NCBI GenBank assembly: GCA_902826115.1
Contig: CADEDO010000031.1
Coordinates: forward strand, 1 to 33,663
Source of the DNA: an uncultured Nitrosomonas sp.
GTDB taxonomy: Bacteria > Pseudomonadota > Gammaproteobacteria > Burkholderiales > Nitrosomonadaceae
Reading direction: 5' to 3'
DNA: 33,663 nt
Part shown: positions 1-9,051 of the stretch, one piece after another
Layout: each line of letters starts with the position of its first letter
How positions within the stretch are numbered: the stretch's first letter is position 1
Program-made: the position numbers and the translations under genes
Notes under the pieces: generated by a model
Databases searched by the model: none
Seen by the model: the letters and a program-made list of their open reading frames with translations, nothing else
Told to the model about the DNA's origin: nothing

Positions 1-55
1 CGAACCGGCGTAGACGGCTTTGCAGGCCGCTGCATGACCACTCTGCCACCCCGCC
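1..55 (-). tRNA. tRNA-Cys (anticodon GCA), 3' part beyond the window
   Basis: Read on the minus strand from position 55, the sequence gives acceptor strand GGCGGGG, a D-arm, and an anticodon loop CTGCAAA with anticodon GCA. It continues through the variable region into the T-arm (GCCGGTTCG), where the window ends. The 3' half of the T-stem, the acceptor 3' strand and CCA lie outside. It lies 111 bases downstream of tRNA-Gly on the same strand, with no promoter-like sequence noticed between them, so the two are probably cotranscribed. Confidence 0.9.
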
Positions 56-166
56 ATTATTGCATGGTTTTCAGCGTGCTGTGAATCTTACGGGAAAAGC
101 CTGTAACAGACCATTCGATTTCCGGCAATAAAATAACATTTCGCATATGCCATTTTCATTAGAAAA

Positions 167-241
167 TGGAGCGGGAAACGAGGCTCGAACTCGCGACCCC
201 AACCTTGGCAAGGTTGTGCTCTACCACTGAGCTATTCCCGC
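167..241 (-). tRNA. tRNA-Gly (anticodon GCC)
   Basis: On the minus strand a full 75-base tRNA folds by eye. The acceptor GCGGGAA pairs with TTCCCGC, followed by discriminator T and an encoded CCA (positions 169-167). The D-loop, an anticodon arm ACCTTGCCAAGGT with anticodon GCC, and a T-arm with GTTCGAGC are all present. It is the first gene of a leftward tRNA unit; its 5' end is about 44 bases from the predicted start of transcription, and tRNA-Cys follows. The GCC anticodon reads the glycine codons GGC and GGU. Confidence 0.96.
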
Positions 242-291
242 AATATGAAGTTTCTATGTGTAACTTAGACGACTTCAGAAAGAAAGGGTGG

Positions 292-319
292 ATTATAGTG
301 ATGCTGTGCGTTTTGTCAA
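292..319 (-). promoter_or_regulatory. Strong sigma-70 promoter of the tRNA-Gly/tRNA-Cys unit
   Basis: Read on the minus strand, TTGACA (319-314) and TATAAT (297-292) both match the sigma-70 consensus exactly, separated by 16 bases. The bases just downstream are C-rich (CCACCC). This resembles the GC-rich discriminators of stable-RNA promoters under stringent control, although that control is inferred. Transcription would begin near 285, leaving a short leader before tRNA-Gly. Confidence 0.8.
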
Positions 320-697
320 GAAAATGCCGGTTAATAATTACTAAAACTGATCGTGGTTTAACTGTGTTTGGGCGAATTAATACATACAATGAATTTATTA
401 CTAATACTGTTTGCAGTTTTGGATTTGTCCGGATGAGAGTGAAAATATCGGCCATTTTGTCAATTCAAGTGACAAGAAATTACTATTCTATTTAGTGAAT
501 GATTTTGTCATGCGTAATCTCAGAAAATAATGATTCAGCATCTTGTAGAATAAGGATGTTTCTTAGCTAGCGATTGATCGCGTAAGGAACAATCCGTGGT
601 CTATTTAATTTCAAGTATTCTGAGGTCTATACTGGGGCCGACGGCATTATTTGATTAACTATTTCTTGTCAAGATACTGTATTAATTAATCTACTTT
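320..697. other. Non-coding gap between the tRNA promoter and the MFS gene
   Basis: This AT-rich stretch contains no reading frame that looks like a protein, no RNA gene I recognise and no clear repeat. It separates two divergent units, so it should contain the promoter of the MFS gene. The best candidate I see, TTGATT near 651 with a weak -10 about 17 bases further on, is poor and is not called. Confidence 0.5.
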
Positions 698-1843
698 ATG
701 CCCTTACTTCCTTATTGGCGGCTCTCCGGTTTTTATTTCTTTTACTTTTCTTTGGTGGGGGCATTTTCACCGTATTGGAGTTTATACCTTCAATCGCTTG
801 AATTTAATGCATTGCAGATCGGTGTATTGATGTCGCTCTCATTAATCGTACGTATATTCTCGCCAAGTATCTGGGGTTGGCTCGCAGATCATACGGGCAA
901 GCGCATCCGAGTTGTGCAGATAGCTGCACTGTGTGGATTCTTGTGCTTTTGTGGCTTTCTCTTAGGAGAATCCTTTATTTGGATGTTTTTTGTAATGTTG
1001 CTATTGAGTTTCTTCTGGAGTGCTTCACTGCCGCTCATGGAAGCAATTACGCTTTCGCATTTGGGCGATCACACCGATAAATATGGGCGCATTCGTTCTT
1101 GGGGGTCTGTTGGGTTCGTATTGACAGTCATTGGTGTGGGTTATTTATTAGAGAATATCGCTATTGCTTGGTTGATTTGGATTGTTCTGGGGTTAAAGTT
1201 GGGGATGGTTATTTTTTCTTATCAGATTCCTGAAAAAGAAATGATCAGTCAAGTTACTGGTCATCATTCAGTCAAGCAGATTTGTTTACGTCCGGAAGTC
1301 TTGGCTTTCTTAATTGCCAGCTTATTGATGTTGTTTGCGCATGGAGCGTACTATACTTTTTTTTCTATTTATTTGGTGGAGCATGCCTATGACAAGGGAT
1401 TTATTGGGTGGTTGTGGGCTATCGGTGTTATCTGTGAAATAGGCATCTTTTTCATCATGCCGTGGTTGATGCGACACTTTAGTTTGAAATTAATATTAAT
1501 TTTTAGCTTTGCTTGTGCCACTCTGCGGTTTTTGATGATCGGTTGGGGTGTTGAGTGGCCGATTATCATGGTTGTTGCGCAAATTCTACATGCAGCGACT
1601 TATGGTGCGCATCATATTGCGGCCATGATGGTGGTGCATCAATTTTTTCGAGGTCGCCATCAGGCAAAAGGCCAAGCGATTTATACCAGCATTGCCTATG
1701 GAATCGGTGGTGCAATCGGCGCTATTTCAAGTGGTTATACCTGGGATCTATTGGGGGCGGACATGACATTTTTTGTCAGCTCGGCGGCTTCGTTTATCGG
1801 TTTAATTTTAGTGGCATGGAAAATGAAATCAGTCAGTCAATAG
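698..1843 (+). CDS. MFS transporter, HcaT (3-phenylpropionate permease)-like
   Basis: This 381-residue protein is almost entirely hydrophobic helices separated by short loops, consistent with 10-12 transmembrane segments of a major facilitator transporter in the inner membrane. The N-terminus (YWRLSGFYFFYFSLVGAFSP...) and the cytoplasmic loop after helix 2, WGWLADHTGKRIRV, match the MFS-1-like/HcaT type, in which a short acidic-basic loop follows WxxLAD. The substrate cannot be read from the sequence; phenylpropionate is only the family's name-giver. The ATG at 698 has no good Shine-Dalgarno sequence, but there is no better start. The gene stands alone, diverging from the tRNA unit and ending 80 bases before leuC, with no functional link to the leucine genes apparent. 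A short TCAGTCAGTCAATAGTCAA repeat runs into the stop codon. Confidence 0.8.
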   Translation: MPLLPYWRLSGFYFFYFSLVGAFSPYWSLYLQSLEFNALQIGVLMSLSLIVRIFSPSIWGWLADHTGKRIRVVQIAALCGFLCFCGFLLGESFIWMFFVMLLLSFFWSASLPLMEAITLSHLGDHTDKYGRIRSWGSVGFVLTVIGVGYLLENIAIAWLIWIVLGLKLGMVIFSYQIPEKEMISQVTGHHSVKQICLRPEVLAFLIASLLMLFAHGAYYTFFSIYLVEHAYDKGFIGWLWAIGVICEIGIFFIMPWLMRHFSLKLILIFSFACATLRFLMIGWGVEWPIIMVVAQILHAATYGAHHIAAMMVVHQFFRGRHQAKGQAIYTSIAYGIGGAIGAISSGYTWDLLGADMTFFVSSAASFIGLILVAWKMKSVSQ

Positions 1844-1887
1844 TCAATAGTGCTGTGTATAGTTTGTTGAATCAGTAAAGTTTATGG

Positions 1888-1920
1888 GATAATTGCAAAT
1901 TGATTAAATTTTGAATTTGC
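1888..1920 (+). promoter_or_regulatory. Putative leuC control region: -10-like box and inverted repeat
   Basis: GATAAT at 1888-1893 resembles a -10 box, but no convincing -35 precedes it. Immediately downstream, GCAAATT (1895-1901) and AATTTGC (1914-1920) form a perfect 7-base inverted repeat with a 12-base spacer, ending 3 bases before the leuC ATG. It could be a regulator's operator or a weak hairpin near the ribosome site. No typical Shine-Dalgarno sequence is visible here. Confidence 0.25.
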
Positions 1921-1923
1921 CTA

Positions 1924-3336
1924 ATGCAAACGTTATATGACAAGCTTTGGAACCAGCATGTGGTTCACACTGAATCTACTGAGCCAGGCAGTATGGCATT
2001 GATCTATATTGATCGTCATTTAGTGCATGAAGTCACCAGTCCGCAAGCATTTGAGAGTCTGAAGCTGGCGGGAAGAAAGCCTTGGCGTCTTGATTCCATT
2101 CTGGCGGTTGCTGATCATAATGTGCCCACAACCGATCGCAGTCATGGCATTCATGATCCAATTTCACGCTTGCAAGTGGATACGCTGGATCAAAATTGTG
2201 ACGAATTGGGTATTACCGAATTCAAGATGCAGGATTTGCGTCAAGGAATCGTGCATGTGATTGGTCCTGAACAAGGAGCAACCTTGCCAGGTATGACGGT
2301 TGTTTGTGGTGATTCGCATACCAGTACGCATGGTGCTTTTGGTTGCTTGGCATTTGGTATAGGAACTTCGGAAGTTGAGCATGTTCTGGCCACGCAATGC
2401 CTATTGATGAAAAAATCCAAAGCCATGCGTATTTCCATTGAAGGTGAATTGGGATTAGGGATTACCGCTAAAGATATCGCTTTGGCTATCATCGGTGAAA
2501 TTGGCACGGCTGGCGGTACCGGTTATGCGCTGGAGTTCGCGGGTAGTGCTATTCGTGCCTTATCCATGGAAGGGCGCATGACACTGTGCAATATGGCCAT
2601 TGAGGCAGGTGCGCGAGCAGGCATGGTGGCAGTCGATGACACAACAATCGATTACCTTAAAGGACGACCTTTCGCACCGCAAGGTGAGTTATGGGAGAAA
2701 GCGGTTGCTTATTGGCGCACACTGCACAGCGATGCAGGGGCGGTTTTTGATCGCACGGTGATTTTAGATGCCGCACAAATTAAACCTCAAGTAACCTGGG
2801 GTACTTCGCCAGAAATGGTGACTACGATTGATGGCAAAGTGCCTGATCCCGCGCTCATTTCCGATGAAGTAAAGCGCCATGATATGCAACAAGCGCTGAA
2901 CTATATGGGACTGCAGGCCAATACCCCGATTCAGCAGATTGCGCTGGACAAGATATTCATTGGTTCCTGCACGAACTCACGTATTGAAGATTTACGTGCT
3001 GCAGCACATATTGTCAAAGGCAAGCATATTGCGGCAAATATTAAACAGGCATTGGTAGTGCCTGGTTCAGGGCTAGTCAAAAAACAGGCTGAACAAGAGG
3101 GGTTGGATCAGGTTTTCGTGGCGGCTGGGTTTGAGTGGCGTGAGCCTGGTTGTTCCATGTGTCTCGCCATGAATGACGATCGATTGATTGCCGGTGAGCG
3201 ATGTGCCTCCACTTCAAATCGAAATTTTGAGGGGCGGCAAGGGCCCGGTGGGCGTACTCATCTGGTGAGTCCGGCGATGGCCGCCGCCGCCGCAATTGCA
3301 GGGCATTTTATTGATGTACGCGACATAGGCAGGTGA
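1924..3336 (+). CDS. leuC: 3-isopropylmalate dehydratase, large subunit
   Basis: With LeuD this forms the [4Fe-4S] isomerase that converts 2-isopropylmalate to 3-isopropylmalate, the second dedicated step of leucine synthesis, in the cytoplasm. The 470-residue length is normal for the family. The three cluster cysteines are all present: C349 in GSCTNSR, and C410 and C413 in [11 protein letters not shown]. The aconitase-type motifs [25 protein letters not shown] and [16 protein letters not shown] are intact. It is the first gene of leuC-leuD-leuB, with only 6 bases between its stop and the leuD start, so translation is probably coupled. leuA is not in this window. Confidence 0.97.
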   Translation: MQTLYDKLWNQHVVHTESTEPGSMALIYIDRHLVHEVTSPQAFESLKLAGRKPWRLDSILAVADHNVPTTDRSHGIHDPISRLQVDTLDQNCDELGITEFKMQDLRQGIVHVIGPEQGATLPGMTVVCGDSHTSTHGAFGCLAFGIGTSEVEHVLATQCLLMKKSKAMRISIEGELGLGITAKDIALAIIGEIGTAGGTGYALEFAGSAIRALSMEGRMTLCNMAIEAGARAGMVAVDDTTIDYLKGRPFAPQGELWEKAVAYWRTLHSDAGAVFDRTVILDAAQIKPQVTWGTSPEMVTTIDGKVPDPALISDEVKRHDMQQALNYMGLQANTPIQQIALDKIFIGSCTNSRIEDLRAAAHIVKGKHIAANIKQALVVPGSGLVKKQAEQEGLDQVFVAAGFEWREPGCSMCLAMNDDRLIAGERCASTSNRNFEGRQGPGGRTHLVSPAMAAAAAIAGHFIDVRDIGR

Positions 3337-3342
3337 CATTCA

Positions 3343-3981
3343 ATGGAAAAATTTCATACCTTTACCGGATTGGTGGCACCGATGGATCGTGCCAATGTGG
3401 ATACAGATGCGATCATTCCAAAGCAATTTCTTAAGTCTATTAAACGCTCAGGATTTGGTCAGAATTTGTTTGATGAATGGCGTTATCTGGATCACGGGGA
3501 GCCGGGTATGGATCCGGCTCAGCGTCAACCCAATCCGGATTTTGTGTTGAATCAACCGCGTTACCAAGCTGCGCAAATCCTGCTCGCACGTGCCAATTTT
3601 GGTTGCGGATCGAGCCGTGAGCATGCGCCTTGGTCACTCCAGGATTATGGATTTCGTGTCATCGTTGCTCCCAGTTTTGCTGATATCTTTTTTAACAATT
3701 GTTTTAAGATTGGCTTGCTGCCCATTATTCTGGATTCAGCAATATTGGATCGCCTGTTTGAAGAAGTGAAACTAAATATCGGATATAGCCTCACGGTAGA
3801 TCTGGAAAACCAGATGGTTATAACTCCCAGCAAAGAGGCATTTAATTTTGAGGTGGACAGTTTTCGCAAGCACTGTTTGCTGAATGGATTGGATGAGATT
3901 GGATTGACTTTGCAGCACGCGGAGAAAATTAAACAATTTGAACAAAAGCGGCGCACTGAGCAGCCCTGGTTGTTTGCATAA
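3343..3981 (+). CDS. leuD: 3-isopropylmalate dehydratase, small subunit
   Basis: This is the swivelling small subunit that completes the LeuCD isomerase active site. At 212 residues it has normal length. Recognisable stretches are the N-terminal substrate-binding segment [18 protein letters not shown], the loop [19 protein letters not shown], and [21 protein letters not shown], all typical of LeuD. It starts with ATG 6 bases after leuC ends and is followed after 25 bases by leuB, so the three genes read as one leucine operon. Nothing looks damaged or unusual. Confidence 0.97.
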   Translation: MEKFHTFTGLVAPMDRANVDTDAIIPKQFLKSIKRSGFGQNLFDEWRYLDHGEPGMDPAQRQPNPDFVLNQPRYQAAQILLARANFGCGSSREHAPWSLQDYGFRVIVAPSFADIFFNNCFKIGLLPIILDSAILDRLFEEVKLNIGYSLTVDLENQMVITPSKEAFNFEVDSFRKHCLLNGLDEIGLTLQHAEKIKQFEQKRRTEQPWLFA

Positions 3982-4006
3982 ATTACATGACTGAAAATAG
4001 ACTATT

Positions 4007-5068
4007 ATGAAAATTGCTGTTTTAGCGGGCGACGGTATCGGACCAGAAATCATTGCGCAAGCAGTGCGTGTGTTGGATGTTCTGAAAACAGATGGACTGG
4101 CTATTGAATTGGAATCCGGATTGATTGGAGGTTGTGCTGTGGATGCAACTGGAAATCCATACCCTGAAGCAACTCATCGTTTAGCCAGCCAAGCCGACGC
4201 GGTTCTGCTGGGCGCCGTGGGCGGTCCACAATATGACGCATTGCCTCGTCAACAACGCCCTGAAAGAGGGCTGCTAGCGATCCGAAAAGCGCTAAATTTA
4301 TTTGCTAATTTGCGGCCAGCTACGCTTTATCCGGAACTCGCCAATGCTTCTAGCTTGAAGTATGAAGTGGTTGCTGGTCTCGATATCATGATCGTGCGCG
4401 AATTGACCGGTGATATTTATTTTGGTGAGCCACGCGGCATCGAGGTGCGCGACGGACAGCGTGTCGGATTCAATACCATGATTTATAGTGAAGCGGAAAT
4501 TCGACGTATTGCGCATGTCGCTTTCCAAGCAGCTGCCAAGCGCCAAGGTAAGTTATGCTCCGTCGACAAAATGAATGTGCTGGAATGTACGCAATTATGG
4601 CGTGATATCGTTATTGAAGTGTCGAAAGAGTACCCGCAAGTGACGCTCTCACATATGCTGGTTGATAATGCGGCCATGCAATTGGTGCGCAACCCGAAAC
4701 AATTTGATGTGATAGTTACAGGGAACATGTTTGGGGATATATTGTCTGACGAAGCCTCTATGTTAACCGGATCTATTGGTATGCTGCCTTCTGCTTCACT
4801 GGATGAGAATAATAAGGGCTTGTACGAACCGATCCATGGTTCAGCGCCTGATATTGCTGGAAAAGATTTGGCCAATCCACTCGCGACCATACTTTCAGTG
4901 GCCATGATGCTCCGGTATACCTTTAATCAAGAAGAGGCTGCTCAGCGGATAGAAAACTCGGTTAAGAAAGTTCTGACTGCGGGTTTCCGAACAAAAGATA
5001 TCGGTGAGATGGGTATGAAGTCGGTTGGTACTAAAGCCATGGGTGATGCAGTTTTGTCATTTATGTGA
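4007..5068 (+). CDS. leuB: 3-isopropylmalate dehydrogenase
   Basis: This NAD-dependent enzyme oxidises and decarboxylates 3-isopropylmalate to 2-oxoisocaproate, the third leucine step. The 353 residues carry the family signatures: AGDGIGPEI at the N-terminus, [11 protein letters not shown], the substrate-binding [10 protein letters not shown], the metal/substrate motif [20 protein letters not shown], and the NAD-binding [18 protein letters not shown]. Length and motif order are normal. It is the last gene of leuCDB; the 158-base gap to asd is AT-rich and contains short inverted repeats but no T-tailed terminator, so some readthrough into asd is possible. Confidence 0.97.
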   Translation: MKIAVLAGDGIGPEIIAQAVRVLDVLKTDGLAIELESGLIGGCAVDATGNPYPEATHRLASQADAVLLGAVGGPQYDALPRQQRPERGLLAIRKALNLFANLRPATLYPELANASSLKYEVVAGLDIMIVRELTGDIYFGEPRGIEVRDGQRVGFNTMIYSEAEIRRIAHVAFQAAAKRQGKLCSVDKMNVLECTQLWRDIVIEVSKEYPQVTLSHMLVDNAAMQLVRNPKQFDVIVTGNMFGDILSDEASMLTGSIGMLPSASLDENNKGLYEPIHGSAPDIAGKDLANPLATILSVAMMLRYTFNQEEAAQRIENSVKKVLTAGFRTKDIGEMGMKSVGTKAMGDAVLSFM

Positions 5069-5226
5069 GTTTCTCCAGAAACAAACATATTTAATTAAGA
5101 ATTAATTGGATATAAGGTGTAATTAATCCATTAAATCATTTGTTACCGATTCACAAAGTAAGCTAATATTTGCGAAGGCGTTTTAATTTAATTAACTGAT
5201 TGTCATTTTAGGATAGAAAATAAGCG

Positions 5227-6339
5227 ATGAAACAAGTTGGTTTTGTTGGCTGGCGAGGAATGGTCGGCTCCGTATTAATGCAGAGAATGCGGGAAGAGGA
5301 TGATTTTTCTCTGATAGATCCTGTTTTTTTTACAACATCGCAGAAAGGCGGTACAGGTCCTGAAATTGGCAAGGAAATTCCATCCTTAAAAGATGCTTTT
5401 GATATCAAGCAACTGGCAGCAATGGATATCATTATCTCCTGCCAAGGGGGTGATTATACCCATCAGGTGATTAAACAATTGCGGCAATCCGGCTGGCAAG
5501 GATACTGGATCGATGCCGCATCGGCGCTGCGTATGGAAGATGATGCAGTCATCATTTTAGATCCGGTAAACATGCCGGTGATTAAACAGGCACTGCACGA
5601 TGGCGTAAGAAATTATATTGGCGGTAATTGCACGGTAAGTTTGATGTTGATGGCGGTTGGGGGGCTTTTTGAGAAAGGCATGGTGGAATGGATGAGCGCT
5701 ATGACTTATCAAGCCGCATCGGGTGCCGGAGCAAAAAACATGCGTGAATTACTGCAACAAATGGGCGAAGCTCATAGAGTTGCAAAAGATCTGCTGGATA
5801 ACCCCGCTTCCAATATTCTGGATATTGATCGTGAAGTGGCCGGCACCTTACGCGACCAGAAGTTTCCAACAGAAAATTTTGGGGTGCCATTAGCAGGTAG
5901 TCTGATTCCATGGATAGACAAGGAAGTCGCCAATGGTCAGAGTCGTGAAGAATGGAAAGGGCAAGCGGAAACCAACAAAATTTTGGGCAGAAGCAATCGG
6001 CAAATTCCGGTGGATGGTATCTGCGTCCGTGTCGGCGCCATGCGATGCCATAGTCAGGCGCTGACAATTAAGTTAAAACAAGATGTTCCCTTAGATGAAG
6101 TTGAAGAGATTATTGCTAGCTCAAATGATTGGGTGCAAATTGTCCCTAATGAAAGGGAAGCGACTACCTCAAGATTAACACCGACCGCTGTAACAGGCTC
6201 CTTATCGATTCCCGTTGGCCGCTTACGTAAACTGGCCATGGGTGGAGAGTACTTGTCAGTCTTTACGGTGGGCGATCAATTGCTTTGGGGCGCTGCAGAA
6301 CCTCTGCGTAGAATGTTACGCATACTGATTGAACACTAA
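5227..6339 (+). CDS. asd: Aspartate-semialdehyde dehydrogenase
   Basis: It reduces aspartyl-4-phosphate to aspartate 4-semialdehyde with NADPH, the branch point to lysine/diaminopimelate, threonine and methionine. The 370 residues start with the nucleotide-binding loop [18 protein letters not shown], typical of the proteobacterial Asd type. The catalytic cysteine C135 lies in [10 protein letters not shown], and the likely base H275 in [17 protein letters not shown]. The asd-fimV-truA order downstream of leuB is a familiar gammaproteobacterial and betaproteobacterial arrangement. A hairpin begins right after the stop codon and probably ends the transcript. The ATG at 5227 is the natural start, because the family's N-terminal motif follows directly. 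Confidence 0.97.
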   Translation: MKQVGFVGWRGMVGSVLMQRMREEDDFSLIDPVFFTTSQKGGTGPEIGKEIPSLKDAFDIKQLAAMDIIISCQGGDYTHQVIKQLRQSGWQGYWIDAASALRMEDDAVIILDPVNMPVIKQALHDGVRNYIGGNCTVSLMLMAVGGLFEKGMVEWMSAMTYQAASGAGAKNMRELLQQMGEAHRVAKDLLDNPASNILDIDREVAGTLRDQKFPTENFGVPLAGSLIPWIDKEVANGQSREEWKGQAETNKILGRSNRQIPVDGICVRVGAMRCHSQALTIKLKQDVPLDEVEEIIASSNDWVQIVPNEREATTSRLTPTAVTGSLSIPVGRLRKLAMGGEYLSVFTVGDQLLWGAAEPLRRMLRILIEH

Positions 6340-6340
6340 C

Positions 6341-6373
6341 ATAAAAGTAATCTGCCTCTTATATTACTTTTAT
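6341..6373 (+). terminator. Probable terminator downstream of asd
   Basis: A perfect 11-base inverted repeat, ATAAAAGTAAT (6341-6351) and ATTACTTTTAT (6363-6373), is separated by an 11-base loop. It begins one base after the asd stop codon. The stem is AT-rich and the T-run lies inside the right arm rather than after it. It is therefore an atypical intrinsic terminator; it could act in both directions or only stabilise the mRNA end. Confidence 0.5.
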
Positions 6374-6407
6374 CAATGATCATGGGCTTGTTTGAAATGA
6401 ATTAACC

Positions 6408-6413
6408 TATAAT
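6408..6413 (+). promoter_or_regulatory. Putative -10 box of the fimV promoter
   Basis: TATAAT matches the sigma-70 -10 consensus and lies between the asd hairpin and fimV. The -35 region at the expected distance (GGCTTG, 6385-6390, 17-base spacing) is poor. If used, the mRNA leader would be roughly 75-80 bases long. Confidence 0.35.
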
Positions 6414-6497
6414 TCAAGGCATATTTCAGCTAATGTGATTGCATTACAATGCTAGCCTTCCGATATTTATTTTCAAAGAACGAAAGAGGGTATCTCA

Positions 6498-8990
6498 GTG
6501 AATAAAACTTGTTTTAGAGTAAGCTTGTTTGTAATCATTCTGATGTTACCGTGGACTGCCATTTATGCGGCGGGACTTGGTAAATTAACACTCAATTCAG
6601 CTTTGGGACAACCCCTCAATGCTGAGATAGATATTGTTACTACTAGCCGTGATGAAGTGCCATCTCTAAAAGCCAGTATTGCTACTCGAGAGGCATTTGC
6701 TCAAGCAGGTATCAACTATGAATCCTTTTTTTCTGCTTTAAAAATCTCGATAGAATCGAGAACCAATGGTAATCCCTATATTAAGGTCACCTCATCTCAA
6801 GCGGTTAACGAGCCATTTCTAAATTTGCTGATGGAATTAAACTGGGCTTCCGGACGTATATTGCGTGAATATACCGTTTTGCTCGATCCTGTTGCAGTCA
6901 ATACCCAGGAGATTGTGGCGCCGGATGTAAGCGCTGCGTCAGCTGCCATTGCGACAAAATCAGATACGGAAAGAAGACTTGATGTTAAAAAAGATACACA
7001 AGGTAAAAATTCCTCTAAATCCGTCAATCGTTCTGCTAACCAAAACAAAGATATTTACGGACCAGTGAATCGGGGAGATACGTTGTCTTCAATCGCGCGG
7101 CAGTTTTTGCCTGCGGGTGTCGATCTGAATCAAATGCTAGTTGCACTATATCGCGCTAATAATGATGCTTTTATTGCCAATAACATGAATCTGCTGAAGG
7201 CAGGCGCAGTGTTAAAGATACCTGAAAAGAGTGAAATAGCCGCTATTGAGCCTTCGGTTGCAAGAGCTGAAATCAGAGTGCAAGTGAAAGACTGGCATCA
7301 TTACCAAGGTAAAGTAGCCGCTGTTTCGAGTGAATCTCAAGCTCAATCCAATATTCGTCAATCTGACCAAGGGCAGATTACCACCACCATCGATAAGAAA
7401 TCTGCTGCGATTCATGGTGCACCTAAGGAAGTGTTGAAATTATCCAGCGGCTCCCAGTTAACCGATAAGAATGCACAATCTGAATCTGCAATGGCTGATC
7501 GTCTTCGTATGATGGAAGAGGATGCCATTGCGCGAAATCTTGCCTTAAAAGAGGCTAATGAGCGTGTGGCTGTGTTAGAAAAGAGCATTGATAATTTGAA
7601 AAAATTATTAGAATTGAAAGATTCGGTTTTAGCTCAAGCACAAAGCAAAGCAGAATCGTCTTCGAAAGGTAGTGCCAAACCAGAAGCGCGCCCTGCGGAG
7701 ATTATCAGCGCGCCACCAGAAAAGGATGCTAAGTTAGACACCAATTCTGTGCCAATGCAGGAGTCGGTGGAGTCTGTGGCAACCCAATCCGCAAATGCGA
7801 TATCGATACAGGAAGCAGATGTTGATTCATTGCCACCTGAAGAAGCAGAAGATCAATCGCTCACTGATCAAATATTCAATAATATTGAATATATTGGTGC
7901 TGGCTTGATTCTGATTTTATTAAGTGCTTTATTGATTCTTAAGAGGCGCAGGAATCAACTGGAAGAAAATGCAGATGAAGATGAGATCAAGAGCGCGGAT
8001 TTTTCTTCTGCGATACGATCACGCATCTCTTCTATGGCCGCTGCACCGACTGCAGCAGAGGCTAATCAATCGTTTTCAGCGCATGAGGATGATGATTTGT
8101 CGTATAACAACTTAAACACATTCTCCGAGACTGAAAAAGAGGATGATGAGTTTAATAAAGGCTCAACGACTTACAAGCATTCCACTGAATACATTGCAGA
8201 GTCCGAATCCGATCCAGAATCAACTTCTGGAACACAGCCTATCAGTGATTCCAGAATCAATGATCTGGGTCTGAACGATCAAGCAATTGATCTGAATTTG
8301 GAAGAAGATTTTGACCGAGATCAATCTTCAGCAGATTTCTCCAATGAAGATGCATTTGATTTGGCTGCAGAAATTGAACAGAACTCATCGGTTAAAGATG
8401 ATGTGCAGGAAAGCATAAAATCTTCTGATGATTCTGAGAGTGTACCAAGAGACCGTGATGCGTCTGATTATGCATTGGCAATTGATTTTGAGAGTGTTAA
8501 ACAAACTTCAGATTTGACGCATACTGAAGAGACTGCTGGGAAGCAGGATGAAAGCAATCTAGTCGAGTTCGAGTTTGATGACTCAGAGGTTGACTTGTCG
8601 AAGAATGAAGTTATTGATGAAATCAAAATACCTGAATTAGAGACTGAATCCAAATCAACCCCTCTTGATGAGCCCTTACCGTTTGATCAGCATCCGGTTG
8701 CTTCATCGGATAAAACGAAATCAGAGTCAGTTTTGGATATACCTGAGCTTGGATTGGCTGATATTAATTTGGACATCGAAGATTCGAGTGCAACAGATCA
8801 AAAAGAAGAATTAAATCCACAGGACAAAAGCGAGCAATGGCAAGAGATTGAAACCAAACTAGACTTGGCAAAAGCCTATCAGGAAATGGATGATAAGGAA
8901 GGTGCCAAAGAAATGCTGGAAGAAGTGATTCGTGATGGTGACGCAAAACAAAAGAAAACAGCAAGAAAATTAATGAAAAGCTTATCGTGA
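6498..8990 (+). CDS. fimV: FimV family inner-membrane hub protein
   Basis: FimV proteins are peptidoglycan-binding scaffolds at the pole or inner membrane that support type IV pilus function and, in Pseudomonas, cAMP signalling. This 830-residue protein has a signal peptide (about 1-25) and the conserved FimV N-terminal segment (LGKLTLNSALGQPLNAEIDI). A LysM domain follows at about 190-242 (NRGDTLSSIARQF), then a coiled coil near 346-385 and one transmembrane helix at about 466-486, closed by KRRR. The long, strongly acidic cytoplasmic region ends in a C-terminal FimV/TPR-like segment (about 781-830, LDLAKAYQEMDDKEGAKEML). The start is GTG, supported by AGAGGG 8 bases upstream. The position between asd and truA is the usual one in this group. 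Confidence 0.93.
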   Translation: MNKTCFRVSLFVIILMLPWTAIYAAGLGKLTLNSALGQPLNAEIDIVTTSRDEVPSLKASIATREAFAQAGINYESFFSALKISIESRTNGNPYIKVTSSQAVNEPFLNLLMELNWASGRILREYTVLLDPVAVNTQEIVAPDVSAASAAIATKSDTERRLDVKKDTQGKNSSKSVNRSANQNKDIYGPVNRGDTLSSIARQFLPAGVDLNQMLVALYRANNDAFIANNMNLLKAGAVLKIPEKSEIAAIEPSVARAEIRVQVKDWHHYQGKVAAVSSESQAQSNIRQSDQGQITTTIDKKSAAIHGAPKEVLKLSSGSQLTDKNAQSESAMADRLRMMEEDAIARNLALKEANERVAVLEKSIDNLKKLLELKDSVLAQAQSKAESSSKGSAKPEARPAEIISAPPEKDAKLDTNSVPMQESVESVATQSANAISIQEADVDSLPPEEAEDQSLTDQIFNNIEYIGAGLILILLSALLILKRRRNQLEENADEDEIKSADFSSAIRSRISSMAAAPTAAEANQSFSAHEDDDLSYNNLNTFSETEKEDDEFNKGSTTYKHSTEYIAESESDPESTSGTQPISDSRINDLGLNDQAIDLNLEEDFDRDQSSADFSNEDAFDLAAEIEQNSSVKDDVQESIKSSDDSESVPRDRDASDYALAIDFESVKQTSDLTHTEETAGKQDESNLVEFEFDDSEVDLSKNEVIDEIKIPELETESKSTPLDEPLPFDQHPVASSDKTKSESVLDIPELGLADINLDIEDSSATDQKEELNPQDKSEQWQEIETKLDLAKAYQEMDDKEGAKEMLEEVIRDGDAKQKKTARKLMKSLS

Positions 8991-9051
8991 TCACCTGTCG
9001 TTGTATGTCATTATTGGTTAGCCAATCATTGGGAAAGGCAGCTTTATATTC

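Noticed and set aside
166..495. Open frames of about 100 residues on both strands across the tRNA-Gly gene and its promoter
   Set aside because: They run through the tRNA and its promoter, have no ribosome site and resemble no protein family.
1826..1852. Tandem TCAGTCAGTCAATAGTCAATAG at the end of the MFS gene as a functional repeat
   Set aside because: Very short, inside the last codons and stop; likely slippage-derived or chance.
5050..5127. GTTTC-TCCA-GAAAC and ATTAATT/AATTAAT inverted repeats after leuB as a terminator
   Set aside because: The first spans the leuB stop with a 5-base stem, the second is pure AT, and neither is followed by a T-run.
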